From Ciona intestinalis (taxonomy: Eukaryota; Chordata; Ascidiacea; Phlebobranchia; Cionidae), in assembly GCF_000224145.3 (NCBI RefSeq), contig NW_004190496.2:429389-493388 (forward strand): a DNA stretch of 64,000 nucleotides, in the 5' to 3' direction. Below are positions 13,101 to 22,400 of this stretch, in pieces. Each line of letters begins with the position of its first letter. The stretch's first letter is position 1. Made by a program: the position numbers and the translations under genes. The notes under the pieces were generated by a model, which was given only the letters and a program-made list of their open reading frames with translations, searched no databases and was not told the origin of the DNA.

Positions 13101-16100
13101 AAGTAAACGGAACACGAACACTTCATGTGGATTACCTCGTTCCGACGCCTTCCACGTATTCCGTGACCCAATCGACAGCGACCTCCCGTGGCCAGGAATG
13201 ATCTTCGGAATTACAATAATCGCAACATGGTACTGGTGTACCGATCAGGTAGAAATTGTTTTACAAATTAACAATTGGTTCTAGTACATATTCTTCCCTG
13301 CTGTATCTGCTGGCTACTAAACCTTATGGCCACCTAACCCTAACTAAACCCTAACCACCAACCTGGAACACTTCCCCCCAGCCTAATATATATTGTACTG
13401 GAGGATTCTTCACTAGTCCAGAACTAATTTTCTAAATACTATATAGTTTAAAACAAAATGCAAAATAAACACAACATGTATTACTGTCTGATAAGATGTG
13501 ATACTGTTAGCACCTAAATCCCATATTTCTACAACTAAAACGATTAACAAAGTTTTTATAGAGTCACGGGCAACTGCTAATTCTATAAAATAGTTTCTTT
13601 ACTATCAAATAGGGCGAGAAAAGAGAATGAAACATGTCCCATTTTACCCCACCCTACTATATTTCAGGTTATTGTGCAAAGAACATTGGCTGCCAAGAAC
13701 TTATCTCATGCTAAAGGTGGCTGCGTATTGGCTGGTACATTGAAGGTGCTTCCAATGTACATGATGGTTATGGTTGGGATGATTAGCAGGATTATATTTC
13801 CTGGTAAGTAAATGTGTGTGTGCTGGACCCAGTGGTGCAGCCAGGAAAAAAGGGAGGAAGGGTTTTTCGAAAAATGTTCAAAATTTTTTTTTGTTTAATT
13901 TTTTTTTTTTTTTATAAGGGGGGGGGTCGTGACCCCCTAAACCCTCCCTGGCTGCGCCACTGGCTAAACTTATAGTAGGATTGGGATAAGATGGGACACC
14001 TTTTCATTCTAGTTTCTCGCCCTTTTTGGTAGTAAACAAAGATCATTGAGAGAATTATAAATCGTATCCTTACGACTCCCGTAGATAGTTGGAGGTTTTA
14101 CAGATTAGACTAAACATTTATGGGGTATATTCTTTACTAGCACTGGAATATTAAACAATATTAAAACTTCTTTCTGATGAAGTCTCGCCGTATGGCAGAC
14201 GAAACGTTGGAAATACACTATACGTTTTCATACCAGATGAGCCACTGATATATTGTTTGCACTATGCCTGGTAGCAGAAGTAACAGAAGGGTTAATAGTT
14301 GTGCTTAAGTTTAAGATTCTTCACCAGTAATTAAACCTGTTTTATTCAACAGATCAAATTGGTTGTTCTCTACCAGAAGAATGCATTAAAGTTTGTGGCT
14401 CGCCTACTGGTTGCACCAACTATGCATACGCTAAGCTTGTGTTGTTCATTATGCCAGTTGGACTAAAAGGTCAGTTATAACTAGTATAACTTCTCATAAA
14501 TTCAGTGAATCTTACCCTGATCTGATGTTCATACAGTTGGACGATTCTTGTGTGCAGTAATGATCTGGTGCTATAAAAATGTAACAGACAAAAATCAAGT
14601 CCAAGCAATTGTAGTAATTAAAAAATATATTTCTCAGTTAAATAATTATAACTAATATATATATAGATCTACTTCTTGTGTGTTGCTTTTTAAGTTTTAC
14701 AAGATGGTGGCACCAGATCCTGAATAATAATTAAGAGTTTTGGTTCTAAGACTCGTGCTTGTCCTTGAACCAGAGACTAAGGATACCATTTAAGCGAAAC
14801 ATATATTTCTTATATTTTGCAGTTGGTTGTTTTTTCCTTAATTAATCTTGAATAATGATCAAGTGTTATGGTTCAAGGGCTTCTGCTTGCTGTGATGATC
14901 GCTGCGTTGATGTCTTCCCTCACGTCCGTGTTCAACAGCGCCAGCACTTTATTCACTTGCGACATTTGGATGAAGATCCGGCCAAAAGCCAAGAACAGAG
15001 AACAAATGATAGTGGGCAGGTGGATGATTTTTTTCCATACAGTGTGGTCTTAAAAGCTGCCAGTACACACTCTTGAGGTTTTCAACCCAGTGGCAAATAA
15101 TTTGTTTTCAAAATTTTCTACCATGCAAAAAAAGAAAAAAAAAGATTGATAGGTGGCACTGGCAATTATGGCAAAATGACTTTTAAAACCTGCCGGTGAA
15201 CACTTTGAGGTCTCTGCTCCAACGCAGTGGTCAATAATATGTCTTCAGGCATACAATAAAAAAGGAAAAACTGATTGGTAGTTGGCATTGGCAAGTGCAT
15301 TGATTTTTATGACAAAATGACTCTTAGAACCTGCCGCAACTAAAATAAAAAAGAGAGATCGCTAGTTGGCAGGTGCATTTATTTTTAATTTTCTACGACG
15401 CATTGACCATTTAATACCTGCCAGCCTCCCACCCACACTTTAATTAACCCATGATTGATTGCTTTTGTTTCAGAGTATTTATACTTGTTATGGTCGGGAT
15501 TAGCATTGCATGGGTACCGATCATTCAGGCTTTTTCCGACGGCCGGCTTTTCGACTACATTCAATCAATCACCAGTTTCTTGGCACCTCCAATTACAGCT
15601 GTTTTCGTTATGGCTGTGTTTTGGCCAAGACTTAATGAACCTGTAAGCCAGATTTTCAACTATAACTTGTATCTTCATTGTAATACTATTGGTCAGTTAT
15701 TTATACCATTCATTTTTATTAGCATAATTACCATAAAACATATTATAAATTAATAGTACTATGGAGTAAACTGTGATATTTTATAGCAATTAGATTCAGT
15801 ACTTCCTGACTATGCTTTCCCCAACTTAGCACTGCTCTTTTGGAAACATATTGTACAGCTTTATATATTTCTTTAAATACACCTTCTTTGCTACAAAATA
15901 GTACAAGAAAATAAAATGAAAATTTTTCCTCTATCTTTACCCAATCTTAACCCATTTATAAAAAACAATGTACATCTGCATTATTATTTAATTATACCAT
16001 ATTGCTACACCAGGGCACAATTTTGGGGATTGAAAGCTTGTGGAATTTTTATTGGGATTGTTCGCATGATATTCGAGTTTGCCATGCCTTCTCCGGCGTG

Positions 16101-17545
16101 TGGGAAACCAGACAACAGGCCAACTATCTTATCCAAAGTTCATTATCTCTACTTTGCAATGATATTGCTGTGTGTGACTGCAGCAATCTCGATCTGTGTT
16201 TCACTGGTCACGCCGCCTATTGATGAGAAATGTGTAAGTGGGTTAGGTTTTGTAAGTTTGCCAGCGCTGTGGCACAGTGGGAAACACACCCTACAGAATA
16301 TCCAAGTCATAACCTACAGAGAAAATAAATACTCACAAAGTTACATACATGGTCACTCATAAGCGAGCACGAGTTGTATGAAACAGAACACTCTTGTTAT
16401 AACGACTGTCATTGCACCGCCATGCAAAAACAAATAAGTTACATACTGGTATTTGGTAAATGTGCACTGTGTGTATGAAACAGAACACCCATGTTATACC
16501 GACTGACGTTTTCCAGCCACACGAGGATAAATAAGTTACATACATGGTAACTCGTTAGTGAGCACAAGGTGAATGAAACAGAACACCTGTGTTATAACTT
16601 CCGTCATTTTTTATGCATGCAAGGGTAAAGCAAGTTACATTACATTCCAAGTTTCTATGTGATCACTAAATAATATTTGCACTGCTATGTGCGTGTAATG
16701 ATTCTGTTAAATATTAATTGCATTGGTGTCATTTACAAGTAAACATTACACAACAGTTGGTGAGACTTACATACTGGAACCGATACAGCAAACGAAAAAG
16801 GATCCCTCTTAATGTATTCTACCAGAAAAAGGTAAAACTTTATTTTCTTAAATCTGTAAATTTGTTAAAAATCATAACTGCATTTGTTTGATAATATTAC
16901 TGTTTGGTAAGATGAGATACCGTTAGCAGCTGAATCCCATATTTTATGACCGTGTTTTAACATTTAACTCCCCTCTTTTAGAGTTTTGCAGGTATGGGTA
17001 TACAATTCCATAATATTCTTTGTAGTACCAAATTTGACTCCGCACTACTTTATTTTACGTTTGGTTCCAGCCGAAAGTTGAAGAGAATGGAAATGGAACA
17101 TTGAACGGCGCATTTAAAATGGAAGAAGGGCTGGGTGACAACGATTCAATGCATAGCAGCAATGCTAGCGGTGTGTTTGATTTGTTTTTTTTATTTTTTC
17201 CTAATCACTCACAAAGTTACATACATGGTAACTCAATGCTAGTGGTGTGTTTGAACACCTGTGTTATAACAATTGTCATTACCCCACCACGTGAGGATAA
17301 TTATGTTACTTTACTATATTTTTCATGCAGAGCCAGCTGCCCCCAAACCATTTTGGCGCAAAGCAATAGATTTATTCTGTGGTCTGGACGACGGGCAAAG
17401 CCAGCAAATATCAACTGAAGAAGCAGAAGCCATGAAGATTTCTATGCTGGATATAACGGAGGAGAAATGGCCGGCCATCTTTGTCAATATCGGGGCAGTG
17501 GTTATGGTTGCAGCCGGTGTCTTTCTCTTTGGATTCTATGCATAA
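10104..17545 (+). CDS. Sodium/glucose cotransporter, SLC5A1/A2-type
   Basis: Thirteen exons: 10104-10244, 10849-11025, 11444-11608, 11934-12120, 13043-13248, 13668-13803, 14353-14469, 14878-15019, 15474-15642, 16014-16233, 16757-16831, 17071-17170, 17331-17545; ~683 residues (human SGLT1 664). The protein imports sugar with Na+ across the plasma membrane through ~14 helices. Sugar-site residues of SGLT1 are kept: Asn80 and His85 in [13 protein letters not shown], Glu104 in FEWN, the YWCTDQV motif, and Asp451/Gln454 in FDYIQSIT. The C-terminal DLFCGL motif and final membrane helix are present. Similarity is to the whole SGLT1/2/4/5 group, so no single symbol is given. All junctions close in frame except exon 9 to exon 10: exon 9 ends in phase 0 (CCT/GTAAGC) while exon 10 needs two bases carried over. 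Introns are crowded with repeats. Confidence 0.94.
10288..10408 (-). repeat. Family B unit
   Basis: One reverse copy in SLC5 intron 1, including ACGAGTTACCACGCATGTAACTTTGTG. Confidence 0.7.
10665..10757 (+). repeat. SINE body fragment joined to a shortened family B unit
   Basis: CCCCTAATGGGTCGTCTAAATTGTCAGCC is followed directly by the end of a family B unit (CGACTGTCGTT), so the middle of the tail is deleted. Confidence 0.55.
11072..11230 (-). repeat. Family A MITE with internal deletion
   Basis: Reverse orientation, ~160 bp instead of ~190. Both ends are kept. Confidence 0.75.
11636..11876 (-). repeat. Chimeric family A MITE
   Basis: The left part reads in reverse orientation. The right part, with TTGTTAAAACACGA and GGTGCTAACTGTATCCATCTTACCCC, reads forward. 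It looks like two half-elements fused head to head. It ends 58 bp before SLC5 exon 4. Confidence 0.6.
12128..12226 (-). repeat. Family B unit, diverged
   Basis: Reverse copy in SLC5 intron 4, with AACACGGGTGTTCTGCTTCATAC. Confidence 0.55.
12880..12995 (+). repeat. Family B unit
   Basis: Forward copy in SLC5 intron 4, ending ~50 bp upstream of exon 5. Confidence 0.7.
13480..13663 (-). repeat. Family A MITE abutting SLC5 exon 6
   Basis: Reverse orientation. Its right end (CCCCACCCTACTATAT) stops about 5 bases before the CAG acceptor of exon 6, so the polypyrimidine region of that acceptor is made of MITE sequence. Confidence 0.8.
13836..13966. repeat. Small foldback element
   Basis: CCAGTGGTGCAGCCAGG at the left is matched inversely by CCTGGCTGCGCCACTGG at the right, around a T-rich and G-rich centre. 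A related sequence lies at 40745-40870. It is a non-coding inverted-repeat element in SLC5 intron 6. Confidence 0.65.
13973..14110 (+). repeat. Family A MITE, truncated
   Basis: Only the left two thirds remain. It follows the foldback element directly. Confidence 0.7.
15752..15955 (-). repeat. Family A MITE, old copy
   Basis: It is recognisable by spacing and by blocks such as GTACAAGAAAATAAAATGAAAA, but both ends have decayed. It lies 60 bp upstream of SLC5 exon 10. Confidence 0.5.
16328..16650 (+). repeat. Tandem array of three family B units
   Basis: Three successive ~110 bp units in SLC5 intron 10, each containing a version of GTATGAAACAGAACACNC and GTTATA. The array shows that family B multiplies in tandem. 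Confidence 0.8.
16895..17046 (-). repeat. Family A MITE, truncated
   Basis: Reverse orientation; the right end is missing. It ends 25 bp before SLC5 exon 12. Confidence 0.65.
17205..17320 (+). repeat. Family B unit, rearranged
   Basis: It fills most of SLC5 intron 12. A piece of exon 12 (CAATGCTAGCGGTGTGTTTGA) recurs almost unchanged inside it at ~17234-17254, as if exon sequence had been copied into the repeat. Confidence 0.55.
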
Positions 17546-17550
17546 GAAAT

Positions 17551-17740
17551 ATAGTTGGGTGAAGTAAGATAGAACATGTTTTTGTTTTTTTTTAAGGTCA
17601 CATAGGTAATGAACAATTACTACTTACAGAATTAAATGGCTTTGTAACTCTAAAAGAGCACTGATATTTGTTAATACACCATAAGAAAATATAGGCTTTA
17701 GGTGCTAATTGTATCCATCTTTCCCCACAGTACTACATTG
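17551..17740 (+). repeat. Family A MITE, diverged
   Basis: It starts 6 bases after the SLC5 stop codon, so it probably forms most of the 3' untranslated region of that gene. Confidence 0.65.
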
Positions 17741-17979
17741 TTTCTTAAAAACCCATCTAGCATAGTTTAACTTGAAAACCACCATAGATAAGTCTTTATA
17801 GAATTAAATACTAGAGTATTGTTTAATAATTTTGATAATCGTATCTTGATGTTTATAAATTTATCACCGCTATAAGAAATGTTTAACTATGAGGTAATTG
17901 TAAATTCAGTATGCCATCGTACAAATACATTCACTTGCGTGCATGTTGTGCTTCTGATTAAAACACTTTTTTTTCTTGT

Positions 17980-18190
17980 TTCATACACCTTGTGGCTGCT
18001 TACTAGTTACTCATATGTTACTTTGTGAGTGACTATTTTTGGGGATTTTTTTTATGTTTGAGTGGTTATTAGGAAAATCCATTAGCGACCACTGGTTTGA
18101 ATTGGAGCAATTGCTGTGTCTTGCTCAAGGATACACACGCCCGTAATAGTAACAGTGACAAGCCTTGAACCCGTTACCAATATTCTTGCA
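17980..18190 (-). repeat. Composite SINE
   Basis: Reverse copy. It includes GCAATTGCTGTGTCTTGCTCAAGGA and a shortened family B tail. Confidence 0.7.
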
Positions 18191-18289
18191 TCCTTTAAAG
18201 TAAGGTATATATTATGGCCTGTACGAGGGATGCAGTGCATTCAGTTTCGTTTTGTGTTTTGGAACGGATTGCATACATTTTGAAACGCA

Positions 18290-18495
18290 AGTACACGGGC
18301 GTTCTGTTTTATACACCTCGTGCCCGCTTATAAGTTCTTAACTTTGTGGTGAACGTTTTTCTGTATGGCTGACGATATAGACACGAGAGTCTTTAGACAG
18401 GCCGTTTGTGACCCCTGGTGCACTGGGTTGGAGGAATTGCCCTTAGGTGTCTTGCCCAAAAAAACATATGCCAACAACGGTAGCAGGGAACTTCG
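18290..18495 (-). repeat. Composite SINE
   Basis: Second reverse copy, with ATACACCTCGTGCCCGCTTATAAG (tail) followed by the GTCTTGCCCAA body block. Confidence 0.7.
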
Positions 18496-18924
18496 ATTTG
18501 ATAAATAATGGAACAGATTTATTCGCAAATCCGCACTGCAGACCAATATTGGAAACCAAAGAAAACAGTGTGAGATAAGAATCCGTAGTTTCCGTAGTAT
18601 CCGTCGTCAGTAAATAAGTGTTGTCCGAAATGATTGCCGATGCGCATGTGATACAAATGTACAGGTTAATAACTTACTGTGTAAGTAATGATAAGTTTAT
18701 CTTTAAATCTCTGCACATAATGCAAAGTTAGCTTTGTTTATAAATCGTTTGGCAATATAGTAAAGAATTCTCCGGTACATTACATATTAGGCTGGTGGAA
18801 AGTGTTACGTTGGTATAGTTACGGATTATTAGTTAAGGGTTGGTGGTTTTACGTGGTTAGCACAAAAGAAGGAAAACTTTGTAACTATAGGCCAAATCTT
18901 GGTGCTAGTAAAGAATCTTCCACC

Positions 18925-19095
18925 TACCTTATTTGCTAACCACTAACCCCTATAACCACTAACCCCTATAACCACTAACCCCTATAACCACTAATCCCCT
19001 AAACCACTAACCCCTAAACCACTAACCCCTATAACCACTACCCCTTATAAATAACCACTAACCCCCTAAACCACCAACCTCTAACACTTTCCACC
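18925..19095 (+). repeat. Degenerate minisatellite
   Basis: About ten imperfect copies of a 14-17 bp unit close to CCACTAACCCCTATAA end ~55 bp before the GSKIP start codon. They resemble telomeric repeats only in being C-rich. Confidence 0.8.
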
Positions 19096-19137
19096 AGCCT
19101 ATTCTGCTATGTACCGGAAGATTCTGCACAAGTGCCC

Positions 19138-19151
19138 AAATCTTTTTTTAG
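19138..19151 (+). promoter_or_regulatory. Acceptor site directly abutting the GSKIP start codon
   Basis: A T-rich tract ends in TTTTTTTAG at 19151 and the ATG begins at 19152, so an AG acceptor touches the start codon. No upstream exon is visible. This suits spliced-leader trans-splicing, although a cis-spliced untranslated exon is possible. Confidence 0.55.
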
Positions 19152-19490
19152 ATGGATTATAATGAATTAGTGAATGAGATCCAATCAATTGCTTCTGAAA
19201 TAAAGTTTGCTGTCACAAGTGTTGTTGTTCCAGTAAACAACCCGACCCTGCTGCATATTACAACATTGGAATCTGCTTTCTTTACACTAGAACTCACTAG
19301 CACTGGGTTTTTTGTTGTAGAAGAAAATAACTCTAAAGTTGAAGAGGCTTATCGAAGTACATCAGTTTTAGGTGAACGTTTTGAGACAATTTATGCTTTT
19401 CTCGACACTGTTAGTTTGAAATATAGGTCCTCATTTGCGTCAGCTCTATCTGACAAACTATTTGAATTAAACCAAAGAAAACATGAGTGA
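19152..19490 (+). CDS. GSKIP: GSK3-beta interaction protein (GSKIP)
   Basis: A single exon encodes 112 residues. The family binds the RII subunits of protein kinase A through an N-terminal helix and GSK3-beta through a C-terminal segment, so it acts as a small cytosolic scaffold. The match rests on the C-terminal block FETIYAFLDTVSLKYRSSFA, which follows the human pattern of Tyr-x-x-Leu-Leu-Asp-Thr-Leu-Ser-x-x-Tyr-Arg-x-x-Phe, and on the middle strand ending LELTSTGFFVV. Human GSKIP has an extra ~25 residues at the N-terminus that are absent here. The stop codon (19488-19490) overlaps the TSC2 start (19483), and an acceptor abuts the GSKIP ATG. The two genes are therefore probably carried on one dicistronic pre-mRNA. 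Confidence 0.9.
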   Translation: MDYNELVNEIQSIASEIKFAVTSVVVPVNNPTLLHITTLESAFFTLELTSTGFFVVEENNSKVEEAYRSTSVLGERFETIYAFLDTVSLKYRSSFASALSDKLFELNQRKHE

Positions 19491-22400
19491 TAATAAAGAA
19501 GCGAGCAGCTTAAGAAGCAGATTTAAAAACCTGCTGTCGTCTCATAAAACCCAAACATCAGTAGATGTGGCTGATTTGCAGCAATCTACTAATTCTGTTG
19601 TGAGCGATGACTTTTGGTTGGCCATTTCATCAAATAATAATCCAGAAGAGCGCATGAAACGTTTGAGAGAATTTGAAAGAGTTTTGTCAAATGTTCAAAT
19701 TGATTGCGACGTAATCGAAAAGCTGTGGCTGGATACAAAAGACCAACTTCTTCCCACAATGGACTTAAACGTTCGAAGTGAATATTTCATGTTTTTAAAG
19801 ACACTGATAACTAAACAACACCGCCACTTAAGCATGCTGCGTGCGTTGTTATACGCTGAAGTGGGAAAACATGTTTTTACTGAGAAATCTGATGTCGAAA
19901 ACGTGATGGAAATTATTTATGTTCTTACTGAACATGGAAAGAACTTATTTATGCTTGAGGAAGAAGTGAGTAATAGTTTGTAAAACATTGATTTCTAATA
20001 GGTTGTCATTGATTCTAAAAAATAATCTCCCACAAAATTTACACACAAGGTAACTGGTAAGCATGAGGTGTATGAAACAGAACACTTGTGTTATAACAAC
20101 TGTCGTTGCCCTGCCACACGAGTATAAATAAGTTACATACGTGGTAACTCCTAAGCGACCATGAGGTGTATGAATCAGAACACCCGTGTTATAATGCGTT
20201 GTGTATAAGTTTCCTTCACCTAACATTTCTTATCGGTTACTCTCGTCATTCGTTAGTTTGACGTTATGAATAAACTTCCACTGGAAATAGACATGCCACT
20301 TCCCCTCTTATTATGACTTAATTCATATTTTAACCTTTACTTTTAAATATTACAGATTGGTCCACATTTGGTACAATGGATGGAATGTATGGGTTCAAAT
20401 GCTTTGTACATAGATATGTTGTGTAATGTCATCAAGTTTAATTCATCTCATCTTACAGAGGAAACCATTCATGGTATTGTACGTAGCGTGTGCACAAGTT
20501 GCACTTCTTGTTCTTCTGTGGAACAATATGAATGCAGTCTCAAGGTTTGTTTTGTAGAATTCCTTGATGTATATTTGAACTAGCAGATTCTGATGGCAAC
20601 TCATATTCTCAGTGTTGCATAACTCAACTCGCCTTTGTGCTCTTTAAATTTTTTTCTTCATATTCACGCCTGTGTTTAACAAAACTAGGGAGCTCTTTAT
20701 TACATTATCACTTATTTAATGTGTACACAGGTTATACCATGGTATTGTACTATGATATTGTAAAATTAAAAGAGAAACTGGTTTCAGTATTGTGAATAGA
20801 AGTATATAGGAATTCAAAAAAGTAAATAGAGTTAAAAAAAATCAGTAAAAAAACTAAATAAAAAGTGAAATTTAAATAAAAGTAAATAAACCACTTTATC
20901 TTTTCAGGTGTTGGAAGCTCTGATCACTTACAAAGCTCTCCCAAAGCAATGCACTAATGATGCCATTAACACACTTTGCCACACATTGAATATTAAAGAA
21001 TGTTGTGACTTTAGTTGGAATCTAATGAGAAACTTAATGGGAACTCACTTGGGGTATAGCTGTATACAGACTCTATTAGAAATCCTTCAAGGTGATGCAA
21101 AGCAAGAAACATACCCGAAAATACAAAGCGCAATTTTTTTCATTGGAATGGGCTTATGGGGGTCTAAATGTGTGAAAAGTTTAATGTACACCCCACAGTC
21201 TATTCTACCTTCCTTTGAATATGCGTTAAAAAGTCATAACTTAATGCTCGCCTTTGAAGTAGTGCTGACTTGTCACAGACTGGTCAAAAAGTTTGGTCAT
21301 GAGCTACAAGTTTCAGCATGGGACAATATGCTTAACATTATCGAGAAATTGCTTTGTATTTTAAAGGGCAGTAAGAACACTGAAAGAGTCGCCCCTTTGA
21401 AAGAGAAAACTCATGAGCTGCTAAGTATTGTGGAAAACTTATGCCAGATTCAAGCATTTACTGGCTCCAAGGAAAGACTGAATGAAATAATCGAACAGCA
21501 GATTCTACATAGACCTACAGAGTCTGTTATCAACCTTCTAACTTACAAAATGCATTTATTAAGCCCTTCAATAGAAAACTGGATCGTTAAGCTCAAAGTT
21601 CTAATAGATAGATTCTATAGCAACGACATGAACCCCGCAGTGAGGTTGCAACTGTTAGAATTGGAGATGAATATCGTTTCCAACAATTTCCAGCAGCATG
21701 AAGCGGATCTTGTGGAAAAAGTTATTTTGCCGCAGTTCTCGAACTTAGCGGATGAAACAAACGTACAAGTAATTGAAAATTCTCTTAAATTTTTAACCCG
21801 AATTTGTATTCTATGTACGTCGACCCAATATTTTACCTTACTAAGTTTACTCAAGAAAATCACCGGCAGTATTTCACCAGCTGATCCAAAAGTACCGAAA
21901 AATACTGTCCTCATTGCTGTGGCATCTGCTGTACAAGGATTAATTGAAATCTTCCTTGAAAAGTTCCATACATCTCTAGCAAGCCATTCAATAGAAGCGT
22001 GTGAAGTTCTTATACAGCTGATAGAAAATTATTATGAAGTCGAAAACTTTTCCGAGCAATCTTATATTTTATGGGAATCTCGGATGAAAATTTTCAACAC
22101 TTTCTTTCAGATTCGTGTTAACAACAACTACCAAGCTCGACTCTCGCATGTTGAGTGTTTCTCATCTTATATTGTTTGCAAAAGACTGCAACCTGCTATA
22201 GTGAATGACACAGATTATGTTTATCTTCATCTGCAGCGCATAATACAGATATGCATCCAGTGCATGGAGCATGAAAACTATTGGCCCATCTTACAAACCG
22301 TCATCACCAATATTTTAGTTCTGCTTGAAAATGAGCAGATTGCAACTTGCTTATCATTAGATGACATTGACAGCTTGATGGAACTTCTCAGCAACTTTGT

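Larger units (their letters stand above)
17546..19151. other. Intergenic region, SLC5 to GSKIP
   Basis: It holds the SLC5 3' region, one family A element, two composite SINEs in reverse orientation, and a degenerate minisatellite. No coding evidence was seen. Confidence 0.65.

Noticed and set aside
14170-14285. GATGAAGTCTCGCCGTATGGCAGACGAAACGTT segment in SLC5 intron 6 as a transposon end
   Set aside because: The GATGAAG...CGAAACGTT pattern is suggestive of a retroelement end, but no partner end or further copy was found, so no element is called.
18925-19095. Telomere-like C-rich repeat
   Set aside because: The unit is a degenerate 14-17 bp CCACTAACCCCTATAA, not TTAGGG. It is an internal minisatellite.
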